Positions 1-6,974 are shown, numbered from the stretch's first letter. The stretch: DNA of 20,630 nt from Actinomycetes bacterium (GCA_023336875.1 JAMBLH010000003.1:1-20630); one strand, 5' to 3'. Program-made: numbers and translations. Notes: generated from the sequence alone by a model not told the origin.

Positions 1-366
1 CTCGAGCGCGCCGTGGTCACGACCGGATTCCCATACGACCACGACCAGAGGGCAGACGAACTGACGATTGTTGTGCGAGAGGTACTCCGCCAGGTAAACG
101 GAATCCGCCGACTCGGGTCTGCAGCGCTCGATCTCGCGTGGGTGGCCGCGGGCAGGTTCGATGGATACTGGGAGCTGGGAATTGCGCCGTGGGACGGTGC
201 TGCCGGCCAGATCCTCGTGAGGGAGGCAGGAGGAGTCGTGACCGACCCCCTGGGCCGTGATTCTACGCCGATGATGGGACTCGTTGTTGCGTCGAATGGT
301 CTCCTCCACGACGATCTACGCACGATCATCGAGTCGTGGATGCCCCTTGAGATGATCAAGCCTTGA
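1..366 (+). CDS. Inositol monophosphatase family protein, C-terminal part
   Basis: The frame is open from the first base, so this is the last 121 residues of a gene that begins outside the window. The segment GIRRLGSAALDLAWVAAGRF followed by the WDGAAG block is the second half of the inositol monophosphatase fold. In this family the Asp of WDxAAG completes the Mg2+ site, and the following EAGG-VTD strand is conserved. The family dephosphorylates inositol phosphates, histidinol phosphate, sugar bisphosphates or 3'-phosphoadenosine phosphate, and the C-terminal part alone does not say which. The stop codon TGA overlaps the TTG start of the next gene, so the two are probably translationally coupled. 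I am confident of the family, not of the substrate. Confidence 0.9.
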   Translation, partial: LERAVVTTGFPYDHDQRADELTIVVREVLRQVNGIRRLGSAALDLAWVAAGRFDGYWELGIAPWDGAAGQILVREAGGVVTDPLGRDSTPMMGLVVASNGLLHDDLRTIIESWMPLEMIKP

Positions 367-1922
367 GGAAGATCCTCGCGGCACTTGGTGTGTCGACTGG
401 CAGAGGACCGATCGGTGATTCGATCCTGATTGTTGACGGCAAGGTTGCTGCGATTGGCACTCTCACTGACTTCGACGGCAGCGGAACCGCAGTAACGAAG
501 TATGACGCAACGATCATTCCTGGACTCAGGGACGCACATACGCACCCTGTCGCGTACACGGCGCTCCTCGCCGGATGCTCACTCAAGAACGCGACAAACA
601 TGAAAGACCTGCAGCGCAGATTGGTGACCTATGCAAGCAGTCTGCCCCATGAAGAACCCGTCGTCGCGACACGACTCGACGATGAGAGCCTCACCGAGCG
701 TCGACTCCCCACGAGGATCGACCTTGATGCCGCTATCCCGGACCAACCTGTAGTCGTGTACCGATACTGCGGCCATATAGCGGTGGCGAACACTGCCGCG
801 CTTCACGCATCTGACATCACGAGCGACACCAAGGCTCCGAGTGGAGGCTCGATCGACCACGACGCAGCCGGTCATCCAACCGGTGTGTTGCGTGAAACCG
901 CGATGGGGCTGATTCCTCCAGCATTTGCGTGGAACGGTGACCCGGATGGAGACTCGCTTCTTGCAGCGCTGGTTGGGTTGGCTGGTATTGGTATCACGTC
1001 GATCGGTGCAATGATCGGCCACGGTGAGCACCCAACCGAAGGAGGGGAGCTGGAGCTCTGGAGGGGAGTCGCAGCGAATCTACCCATCAAGGTGCACGGG
1101 ATCGCCTCGGTGGAGACGGCGGCCAGCCTTGAAGAGGCTGCCAGCATTCTGGGCGATGCAGGGCCTCGTCTGAGCTGGCTCGGTTTGAAGCGATTCGCAG
1201 ACGGGAGCCTCGGCGGTCACACTGCCGCGATGCATGCCCCATTTGCCGACGAGCCATCAGTGGGAATACTCCGACTCTCAGACGTGGACACGAACCTTGC
1301 GCGAAGAAGTATCGAACTTGGCGGCATGGTTGCGATTCACGCAATCGGCGATCGTGCCGTTGACGGCGTCCTCGACATCTTCGACGACCTCATCTCGGAG
1401 GGCGCGGACCCGCTCGACCTACGCATGGAGCACGTATCGGTAATCAATCCAAGCCAGGTCAAGCGATTTGCCGAGCTGGGTGTTACCGCGGTTGTCCAGC
1501 CAGCGTTCCTGGCCTCGGAGTCTGAATGGGTTACGCGCCGGGTAGGTAGCGAGCGTGTCCCATGGATCTATCCCTTCAAGTCGATGCTCGCCTCCAACGT
1601 TCCCGTCGCAGGGTCATCCGATTGCCCGGTCGAGCCACCCCAGGCGCTGTGGGGAATGGCCGCCGCCATGGATCGCTACGGCATCGGACCCAACGAAAGG
1701 CTCACGGGAACGGAAGCATTGGCGATGTTCACTTCTGGTGCCGCCCGAGCGCTGAGAGAACCAGAACCGCTGTCAATAGGAAGTCCGGCGGACATTGCAG
1801 TCATCGATGCCGATCCGGCCACGGCTTCGGCATCCGAGATTCATGACGCACAGGTTCTTGACACATACGTTGATGGCATCTCGGTGACCGTTGACCGTGG
1901 GTCACCCATCTGGCCCGACTAG
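363..1922 (+). CDS. YtcJ-like metal-dependent amidohydrolase
   Basis: This 519-residue protein has the layout of the amidohydrolase-3/YtcJ group. A short N-terminal beta region (about 1-55) leads into the metal-binding HTH at residues 59-61. Next come a Lys in GLKRFADG (K276), His in VAIHAIGDRA (H326), His in RMEHVS (H357) and Asp in SSDCP (D420), which are the usual metal and catalytic positions. Members hydrolyse amide or imide bonds of small molecules and are predicted cytoplasmic; the substrate is unknown. The start is TTG at 363, in a TTGA overlap with the upstream stop. It is accepted because the N-terminal strand and the DGKVAAIG turn typical of the family lie immediately after it. It is convergent with the zinc-ribbon gene. 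Confidence 0.87.
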   Translation: MRKILAALGVSTGRGPIGDSILIVDGKVAAIGTLTDFDGSGTAVTKYDATIIPGLRDAHTHPVAYTALLAGCSLKNATNMKDLQRRLVTYASSLPHEEPVVATRLDDESLTERRLPTRIDLDAAIPDQPVVVYRYCGHIAVANTAALHASDITSDTKAPSGGSIDHDAAGHPTGVLRETAMGLIPPAFAWNGDPDGDSLLAALVGLAGIGITSIGAMIGHGEHPTEGGELELWRGVAANLPIKVHGIASVETAASLEEAASILGDAGPRLSWLGLKRFADGSLGGHTAAMHAPFADEPSVGILRLSDVDTNLARRSIELGGMVAIHAIGDRAVDGVLDIFDDLISEGADPLDLRMEHVSVINPSQVKRFAELGVTAVVQPAFLASESEWVTRRVGSERVPWIYPFKSMLASNVPVAGSSDCPVEPPQALWGMAAAMDRYGIGPNERLTGTEALAMFTSGAARALREPEPLSIGSPADIAVIDADPATASASEIHDAQVLDTYVDGISVTVDRGSPIWPD

Positions 1923-1944
1923 CCGCCAGAATTATTGCCGTGTA

Positions 1945-2136
1945 CTAGGCGGTGCGTGTCTTGGCCCAGCAGTTGGGGCAGTAGGCGCCCCACTCCCCAT
2001 ATCGGGGATCGTGGGCGAGGTGAACACCACAACCTGTGCAGCGAGCCATGAGAAAGTTCTCAGCGACATTCGTATGGGGACCATCCCTTGTAAGGAGGTC
2101 GGATACGAGAACGGTGTTCGAGTGTCCTGTAGGCAC
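1945..2136 (-). CDS. Small zinc-ribbon protein
   Basis: The C-terminal half has two CxxC knuckles, CTGC and CPNC, separated by about 17 residues. This is a typical zinc ribbon in a protein of at most 63 residues. No function is recognised; such proteins often act as small RNA-, DNA- or protein-binding adaptors. Two starts are possible. The GTG at 2136 has a TACCGT hexamer ending 6 nt upstream, which matches the leaderless promoters seen elsewhere in the window. The ATG at 2049 gives a 34-residue protein starting just before the first CxxC and has no clear ribosome-binding site. I list the longer form. It lies 37 nt downstream of the selenoprotein gene on the same strand, so the two may be cotranscribed. 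Confidence 0.6.
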   Translation of the reverse strand: MPTGHSNTVLVSDLLTRDGPHTNVAENFLMARCTGCGVHLAHDPRYGEWGAYCPNCWAKTRTA

Positions 2137-2142
2137 AAGCGA

Positions 2143-2148
2143 ACGGTA
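2143..2148 (-). promoter_or_regulatory. Candidate -10 box of the zinc-ribbon gene
   Basis: TACCGT (TANNNT) lies 6 nt before the GTG at 2136. The spacing equals that of the selW, ilvD and PAC2 genes and would place the first transcribed base at or next to the start codon. No convincing -35 is seen. Confidence 0.35.
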
Positions 2149-2173
2149 TCGCCCGATCTCAGTTACTCAGAGG

Positions 2174-2431
2174 TCAACCCTCAGGATCCGGAACGGGTCC
2201 GATGATGCCAGCGAGGGACTCCATGACCTCATCGATCGTCGCGTGTCGGCCAATCTCCAACTTTGAGAAGATCAGATCGTCGCCCGCAATGACCTCGTAC
2301 GCGCCACCCTTGGACGGTATAAGCGTGATGTCACCGATGTAGTGCTCGTACTTGCCGAGTATTGCCTGAACCATGCTCACGGCACGGTCGGTGTAGTTTC
2401 AGGCTGCGCAGTACTCAATGGATAGGTGCAT
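2174..2431 (-). CDS. SelW-like (Rdx family) selenoprotein with in-frame UGA
   Basis: Read from the ATG at 2431 with the in-frame TGA at 2399-2401 as selenocysteine, the gene gives an 85-residue protein beginning MHLSIEYCAAUNYTDRA. This is the Rdx/SelW pattern: a first beta strand ending in a redox C-x-x-U (C8, U11), a helix, then the strand and turn KGGAYEV and the late segment SKLEIGRH. Rdx proteins are small thioredoxin-like cytoplasmic oxidoreductases; the partner is unknown. An in-frame TAG at 2441-2443 rules out a longer start, so ATG 2431 is the only start that keeps the motif. A hairpin at the expected SECIS position follows the UGA. The gene also ends with UGA (2174-2176), so the codon is used both ways within one gene. 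Starting at the GTG at 2380 would give a 68-residue protein with no active site. It sits between ilvD and the zinc-ribbon gene. Confidence 0.9.
2370..2388 (-). promoter_or_regulatory. Candidate bacterial SECIS hairpin
   Basis: In the mRNA, the arms ACCGUGC and GCAUGGU form a 7-bp stem with one G-U pair around the loop CGUGA, and one more G-U pair can extend it. The loop begins 18 nt after the UGA and has G as its second base, followed by U. This fits the known rules for bacterial SECIS elements: a short stem-loop just downstream of UGA with a G in the first two loop positions. Folding was done by eye only. Confidence 0.75.
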
Positions 2432-2460
2432 ACGGCGAGCCTAGCGGCTCGGCGTATGCA
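2427..2460. repeat. 34-bp palindrome over the selW start
   Basis: Two 15-base arms, TGCATACGGCGAGCC and GGCTCGGCGTATGCA, match as an inverted repeat at 14 of 15 positions around the four-base centre TAGC. It covers the proposed -10 (2438-2443) and the ATG (2429-2431) of the selenoprotein gene. If that mRNA is leaderless, the left half is not in the transcript, so the palindrome would act as a DNA operator. Alternatively, RNA read through from ilvD would form a strong hairpin here and could terminate. Confidence 0.8.
2438..2443 (-). promoter_or_regulatory. Candidate -10 box of the selenoprotein gene
   Basis: TAGGCT lies 6 nt before the ATG at 2431, inside the palindrome. The same hexamer precedes the ABC transporter gene at 11180. 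Transcription would start at the start codon (leaderless). No clear -35 is seen. Confidence 0.45.
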
Positions 2461-2473
2461 CGACACACGACAC

Positions 2474-2554
2474 GGGATCGTGAGTCGTGAGTCGTGAGTC
2501 GGAAAGCGAACGTAGAGAGCGGTCGTGTGTCGGAAAGCGAAGCGGTCGACGGCC
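2474..2554. repeat. Intergenic short tandem repeats (7-bp and 31-bp units)
   Basis: Three exact copies of the heptamer TGAGTCG run from 2481 to 2501, preceded by GGGATCG, a near copy. They are followed by two tandem units of 31 bases (2493-2523 and 2524-2554). The first 18 bases of these units agree except for one position and share the exact 12-mer TCGGAAAGCGAA at 2499 and 2530. The tract fills most of the ilvD-selW gap (2432-2563), which has no gene of its own. Confidence 0.8.
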
Positions 2555-2564
2555 CGGAGGCCGT
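2549..2564 (-). terminator. Short GC-rich hairpin at the ilvD stop
   Basis: ACGGCC and GGCCGT pair around a four-base loop, overlapping the last base of the ilvD TAA stop. There is no U-tract. It is a weak candidate for transcription end or mRNA stabilisation. Confidence 0.3.
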
Positions 2565-4231
2565 TAGTCGAGGACGGCTCCGGATTCGGCTGAGCCGACG
2601 AGTCTTGCGTACTTCGCAAGAGCGCCCCTGGTGTAGCGGGGATCGATGGGCCGCCAAGTTGCCGCCCTTTCCTCTAGTTCATCCTCACTGACCAGAACAT
2701 CGATCGAACGGTTGGGGATGTCGACCCTGATGCGGTCGCCGCTTCCGACAAGTCCTATCGGACCACCGTTCGCCGCTTCCGGCGCAACGTGGCCTATACA
2801 CATCCCCGTGGTTCCACCAGAGAACCTGCCGTCGGTGACCAGGAGCACATCCTTGCCAAGACCGGCGCCCTTGATCGCAGCGGTGATCGCCAACATCTCC
2901 CGCATGCCAGGACCGCCCTTCGGACCCTCGTATCGAATGATCACCACGTCGTTCGGCTCGAGCTCATGGTTCCACAGGGCTTCCAGGGCATGCTGCTCGT
3001 CGTCGAACACCTTTGCGGTCCCTTCGAACACGATGAGCTCGATGCCCGCAATCTTTACCACCGCCCCTTCTGGTGCCAGGGACCCACGAAGAATCGCAAT
3101 GCCACCTTCTCGGGCAAGAGGCTTACCGACGGAAACAACAACCTCCTGGTCTGTCGGAACGACGATGTCCGCGAGATTGGCTGCCATCGTGGCACCGGTC
3201 ACGGTCATCACATCGCCATGGAGATGCCCCGCGTCAAGCAGCGCCTTGAGCACTACAGGGATACCCCCGATCCGATCCAGATCGACCATGTGATACTTGC
3301 CAAACGGCTTCATGTCTGCAATGTGGGGGGTTCGACGCGATATCTCGTCGAAGTCCTCAAGGGTGAGAGCAACGCCAGCCTCATTGGCGATCCCGAGAAG
3401 GTGGAGCACCGCGTTCGTTGATCCACCCAGCGCCATCACAGTGACGATCGCGTTCTCGAACGCCTTGCGGGTCATGATGTCCCTTGGGCGAATGTCGGCC
3501 TCGAGGAGAGCAACGACAGCTTCACCAGATCGCCGTGCGTACTCCTCAAGACGGCCGTCAACTGCTGGAACCGACGCTGAACCAGGAAGCGACATGCCGA
3601 TGGCCTCTCCAACAGAGGCCATCGTGTTCGCGGTGAACATTCCCGCACATGATCCGACGCCAGGGCAAGCATTCTGCTCGATGCGCAGAAGCTGATCGTC
3701 GTCAATGATCCCCTCGCTGTGGGCACCGATTCCCTCGAAGACATCGACAACAGATATATCAACCCCATCGAGGCGGCCAGGAAGCGATGCTCCGCCATAG
3801 AGGAACACCGACGGGAGATTGAGACGGGCAGCCGCCATCAACATGCCAGGCAGGGACTTGTCACAACCGGCCACGGCAACCATGCCGTCGAACCGCTCGG
3901 CGTGCATCACGAGTTCCACGGAGTCAGCAATGACCTCTCGCGACACCAGCGAGGCACGCATCCCCTCATGGCCCATAGCTATGCCGTCTGACACCGCAAT
4001 CGTCGCGAACTCAAGCCCCACGGCCCCGGCTTCTCGTACGCCGAGCTTGGCGAATCCGGTGAGCTTTGGACCTGTGATGTTGCACGGTGTGACCTCGTTT
4101 CCCGCTGACACAAGCCCGATCTGGGAACGAGCGAAATCGTCCTCTCCGAGTCCGACAGCTCTGAGCATCGCTCTCGCCCCTGCGCGAGCCGGGCCGATGG
4201 TTACGTCCTGGGAATGGATCTTTCTTGACAT
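2564..4231 (-). CDS. ilvD: Dihydroxy-acid dehydratase
   Basis: This 555-residue protein is full length for the IlvD/Edd family. It dehydrates 2,3-dihydroxy-isovalerate and 2,3-dihydroxy-3-methylvalerate to the 2-oxo acids in valine and isoleucine (and hence leucine) synthesis, in the cytoplasm. The cluster ligands are visible as C50 (VTPCN), C123 (AGCDKSLPG) and C195 (GVGSCAGMF). D124 and K125 of CDKS form the Mg2+ and carbamate site in studied members. Three such cysteines match the [2Fe-2S] type known from plants and mycobacteria, but cluster type cannot be proved from sequence. The ATG at 4231 is preceded by TACGCT at 6 nt with no Shine-Dalgarno. It is divergent from the LCP gene; no other ilv gene is in the window. 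Confidence 0.97.
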   Translation of the reverse strand: MSRKIHSQDVTIGPARAGARAMLRAVGLGEDDFARSQIGLVSAGNEVTPCNITGPKLTGFAKLGVREAGAVGLEFATIAVSDGIAMGHEGMRASLVSREVIADSVELVMHAERFDGMVAVAGCDKSLPGMLMAAARLNLPSVFLYGGASLPGRLDGVDISVVDVFEGIGAHSEGIIDDDQLLRIEQNACPGVGSCAGMFTANTMASVGEAIGMSLPGSASVPAVDGRLEEYARRSGEAVVALLEADIRPRDIMTRKAFENAIVTVMALGGSTNAVLHLLGIANEAGVALTLEDFDEISRRTPHIADMKPFGKYHMVDLDRIGGIPVVLKALLDAGHLHGDVMTVTGATMAANLADIVVPTDQEVVVSVGKPLAREGGIAILRGSLAPEGAVVKIAGIELIVFEGTAKVFDDEQHALEALWNHELEPNDVVIIRYEGPKGGPGMREMLAITAAIKGAGLGKDVLLVTDGRFSGGTTGMCIGHVAPEAANGGPIGLVGSGDRIRVDIPNRSIDVLVSEDELEERAATWRPIDPRYTRGALAKYARLVGSAESGAVLD

Positions 4232-4237
4232 CGCGAC

Positions 4238-4243
4238 AGCGTA
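4238..4243 (-). promoter_or_regulatory. Candidate -10 box of ilvD
   Basis: TACGCT lies 6 nt before the ilvD ATG, so transcription should begin at or beside the start codon. The 85-base divergent gap to the LCP gene shows no leader peptide or attenuator-like hairpin that I can see. Confidence 0.4.
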
Positions 4244-4279
4244 CCTGCTCTGCGCATTGTTCGGTCCGGCGAGCGCTCA

Positions 4280-4307
4280 TTGACTATTCAAGCCCTGCAT
4301 CTACCCT
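4280..4307 (+). promoter_or_regulatory. Promoter of the LCP gene
   Basis: TTGACT (4280-4285) and TACCCT (4302-4307) are separated by 16 nt. The ATG at 4317 starts 9 nt after the -10, and the bases between are not a ribosome-binding site. This is the best -35/-10 pair in the window and predicts a leaderless or nearly leaderless mRNA. Confidence 0.55.
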
Positions 4308-4316
4308 GCACACACA

Positions 4317-5369
4317 ATGTCCTCCACAACCGAAACCTTCCCGGAAATCCCGCGCGTGCAAGTCGATGGATCCATGGATCCTCAGCCGCCGAGAAGACGA
4401 TGGGGGCGCGGGCAGAAGTTCGTACTTGCTCTTCTTGGCCTTACGGTGTTGGCCGTGTTCGGGGGCTATGGGTTCCTCGCGTACACAGAGAGCAAGATCG
4501 ATCGCATCGAGGCAAGCGAACTGACCTCGCTCAACACGCTCACCGCTGGGTCAGGAGACATCGTCAACGTACTTGTCGTGGGTGTTGATGACAGATCCAC
4601 ATTGCCCTCCGACTGGGAGGACACATTCGGAGATTTTGCCGGGCGCCGAACCGACGTGATGATCGTTGCCCATCTCGTGCCCGGTGAAGCAATCCAGATG
4701 CTGAGTATCCCGCGTGATCTCAAGGCGAGCATTCCCGGTCATGGCACGAATCGTGTCAATGCTGCATATGTGCTCGGTGGTCCGGACCTCCTGGTGCAAA
4801 CAATCCAATCCGAGACCGGTATCCCGATCAACCACTATGTGGAGATCGACTTCGCAGGCGTAGGAGCCATAGTGGACTCCCTCGGAGGTGTCACCCTCGA
4901 CTTCGCCTATCCGGGACGCGACAACAAGTCGGGATTCGCGATCGATGCAGGCCAGCACACGCTCAACGGCGAACAGGCAGTCGCCTACGCGCGGTCGCGG
5001 CACTATCAAATTCTCAAGAACGGCGAGTGGACGAGCACTAGCGGTGGCGACATCTCTCGTACGGGCCGCCAGCAAGAGCTTCTCATCGCAATGTTCAGTC
5101 AGGTTACCTCACCGTCAAGTGCGTTCAATCTCCCGAGTTTCCTTCCGACCTTCGCTGATCAGATCACGGCTGATGAAGGCTTGAGCCTCGCCATGATGGC
5201 AAGTCTTGGCAAGGATGCACTCACGCTCAAGACCAAGAGCATCGATGCATTCACGCTACCCGTCAAGAATTCGAAGGGAAGCGACGGAAGGGCATACGTC
5301 GTACCTGTAGATGCCACTCGCGGTGTCATCGATGCATTCCTCAATGGAGAGCCGTTTCCGAGGCCGTAG
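4317..5369 (+). CDS. LytR-CpsA-Psr (LCP) family cell-wall ligase
   Basis: This 350-residue protein has a basic N-terminal cytoplasmic stretch (about 1-34, with RRR), one membrane segment (about 35-56) and an extracellular LCP domain. LCP landmarks are VGVDDR (88-93), GRRTD (109-113), the SIPRD motif (130-134), N145/R146 with N148, YARSRH (224-229) and GDISRTGRQQ (244-253). The Arg and Asp residues in these motifs bind the polyprenyl pyrophosphate and Mg2+ in characterised members. LCP enzymes transfer lipid-linked glycopolymers, such as arabinogalactan or teichoic acids, to peptidoglycan. Which polymer is used here is unknown. The gene stands alone: divergent from ilvD, and only 8 bases separate its stop from the convergent class V enzyme gene. 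Confidence 0.93.
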   Translation: MSSTTETFPEIPRVQVDGSMDPQPPRRRWGRGQKFVLALLGLTVLAVFGGYGFLAYTESKIDRIEASELTSLNTLTAGSGDIVNVLVVGVDDRSTLPSDWEDTFGDFAGRRTDVMIVAHLVPGEAIQMLSIPRDLKASIPGHGTNRVNAAYVLGGPDLLVQTIQSETGIPINHYVEIDFAGVGAIVDSLGGVTLDFAYPGRDNKSGFAIDAGQHTLNGEQAVAYARSRHYQILKNGEWTSTSGGDISRTGRQQELLIAMFSQVTSPSSAFNLPSFLPTFADQITADEGLSLAMMASLGKDALTLKTKSIDAFTLPVKNSKGSDGRAYVVPVDATRGVIDAFLNGEPFPRP

Positions 5370-5377
5370 GTTCCCCC

Positions 5378-6550
5378 CTATGAGATCACGCCGATAGCTG
5401 CCGCGAACTCGTCGATCTCCTCCTCGGTATTAAACGCGTGGACGGAAGCTCTCACGAGGCCATCGATACCTCGTTCGTGCATATCGACGGGCGCAGAAAG
5501 GGGCGTCGAAATGGACACGTTGATCGACCGTTCGGAAAGTAGCTCACGGACCTCGAGTGCATGACGACCCTCAACCTCGAAGGTGACGATACCGCACTTC
5601 ACTGCCCCAAGGTCTCTCACTGTGACGCCATCTATCTCACCAAGGAGCATCCGCGACATCGATCCGAGGGATTGGATCCGTTCCCAGATATCGGCCACGC
5701 CAAGGTCCATGGCGTACTCGGCGGCAGCGCTCAGACCGAGCACATTGGCGTAGTTCTTCTCCCATGTCTCGAAACGTCTGGCGTCATGGCGGAGTTCGTA
5801 GCGGTCGGGCAGCACCACTGTGGCGGTGAGTAGCTCAACGAACACGGGACTCAGATGTTCGAGGAAGTCGGAGCGTATATACAGAAACCCAACGCCCCGA
5901 GGCCCTCTGAGGTACTTCCGCGAGGTTGTCGTTAGCATGTCACAGCCGATTTCCGCTACATCGATCGGAAGCTGACCCACCGATTGGCATGCGTCGAGAA
6001 GGTAGGGGACTCCGTGCTCTCGGGCAACCCTGCCTACGGCGCGAGCCGGATTAACAACACCGCTGTTCGTTGGCACGTGATTCAGCGTGATGAGCTTCAC
6101 GGTATCGTCAATCATCGATTCGAGTGCGCCAACATCCAACTCACCACTTCCGGTGTTCGGAACGACATCGACGGTGATTCCCTTCGAATCACGCAACTGG
6201 AGGTACGCCGCCCAGTTCGACACGTACTCTGTTGTCGTGGTGAGGATCCGATCCCCAGCCTCGAGGGGAAGCGAATAGAAGGCCATGTCCCAGGCCCGTG
6301 TTGCGGAGTCGCTGATCGCCATTTCGTGCGATTCGGCATTGATCAACTCCCCAAGCGTGCTGTAGACAAGGTCGAGTTCATTCTTGAATGATCGTTGCGT
6401 CTCGTAGCCTCCGTAACCGATTTCGTGGTCGAGATAGGAACGGATCGCATCGATCACGGGCAACGGCATCAATGACGAACCCGCACTATTGAGGTGAATT
6501 ACGTTGTCGGTACCGGGCGTATCGGCTCTTAGCTTGTCAACATCGATCAT
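5378..6550 (-). CDS. Class V aminotransferase-fold PLP enzyme (not a classical cysteine desulfurase)
   Basis: This 390-residue enzyme has the class V fold. HLNSAGSS near residue 20 is the N-terminal substrate loop. DACQS (186-190) carries the Asp that pairs with the PLP pyridine nitrogen, and SRKYLRGPRG holds the Schiff-base lysine, K212. The end reads VRASVHAFNTEEEIDEF, the usual C-terminal helix. The loop that carries the catalytic cysteine in NifS/SufS has none here (SISTPLSAPVDMHERG). A C-S or C-N lyase, or an epimerase (EgtE- or isopenicillin-N-epimerase-like), is more likely than a persulfide-forming desulfurase. The substrate is unknown. It is the last gene of a co-directional run and lies 25 bases after the PPOX gene. 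Confidence 0.88.
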   Translation of the reverse strand: MIDVDKLRADTPGTDNVIHLNSAGSSLMPLPVIDAIRSYLDHEIGYGGYETQRSFKNELDLVYSTLGELINAESHEMAISDSATRAWDMAFYSLPLEAGDRILTTTTEYVSNWAAYLQLRDSKGITVDVVPNTGSGELDVGALESMIDDTVKLITLNHVPTNSGVVNPARAVGRVAREHGVPYLLDACQSVGQLPIDVAEIGCDMLTTTSRKYLRGPRGVGFLYIRSDFLEHLSPVFVELLTATVVLPDRYELRHDARRFETWEKNYANVLGLSAAAEYAMDLGVADIWERIQSLGSMSRMLLGEIDGVTVRDLGAVKCGIVTFEVEGRHALEVRELLSERSINVSISTPLSAPVDMHERGIDGLVRASVHAFNTEEEIDEFAAAIGVIS

Positions 6551-6575
6551 GGGACCAAACGGCTCCCGCTCTCAC

Positions 6576-6974
6576 TCATCCCCAGGTCGAGATACTGTCG
6601 ATCTCGATTTCATAGTTGACCCGAACCTCTCCAGGTTTGGCGAATTGATACGAGTCGTGTCCAAGATACTTGTTCGCAAGTTCGTCGATCAGCCAGGTCC
6701 CATCAGTAGCGATCTTGGTAACTCTCCCTTGCATCACGATGTTCTTACTGGTGTCGTCGGGCGGCGAGAACGATAGAGCAACCCTTGGATCGTTGGCGAT
6801 GTTCCGAGGCTTCACCCTTCCTTGCGCGGTCGAGAACAGAACGGTGTCACGTCGTCTCGTCATCCACACCACAGACACCTGTGGCGATCCATCAGGGTTG
6901 AGCGTCGCAACATGCACGAACACCTTTTCGTCCAACGCCGATCTGATGTCATCAGGCAGTTCCATGGTTTCCAT
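6576..6974 (-). CDS. PPOX-class (pyridoxamine-phosphate-oxidase fold) F420/flavin protein
   Basis: This 132-residue protein is a single split-barrel domain. Its opening, with FVHVATLNPDGSPQVSVVW, is the hallmark of the PPOX family, particularly the short actinobacterial F420-dependent group. The later VKPRNIANDPRVALSF and the strand IVMQGRVTKI fit the cofactor-binding barrel. Members reduce or bind diverse small molecules with F420 or FMN. Cofactor and substrate cannot be fixed from the sequence. The start could be ATG 6974 or ATG 6965; neither has a strong ribosome-binding site. It follows rsgA after 53 bases and precedes the class V enzyme. Confidence 0.82.
   Translation of the reverse strand: METMELPDDIRSALDEKVFVHVATLNPDGSPQVSVVWMTRRRDTVLFSTAQGRVKPRNIANDPRVALSFSPPDDTSKNIVMQGRVTKIATDGTWLIDELANKYLGHDSYQFAKPGEVRVNYEIEIDSISTWG

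Noticed and set aside
579..1031. Long minus-strand frame inside the amidohydrolase (also similar frames at 4551-5075 and 15374-16021)
   Set aside because: Shadows of strongly supported genes on the other strand; their translations show no family features.
2092..2099. AAGGAGGT on the plus strand
   Set aside because: A perfect Shine-Dalgarno match, but the frames after it run antisense into the selenoprotein and zinc-ribbon genes and encode nothing recognisable.
2174..2380. 68-residue gene starting at GTG 2380
   Set aside because: It begins just after the UGA and removes the CxxU active site and first strand of the Rdx fold; the ATG at 2431 with Sec is better supported.
2493..2554. Two 31-bp repeats as a CRISPR array
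   Set aside because: The units are directly adjacent with no spacers, are only partly alike, and no cas gene is in the window.
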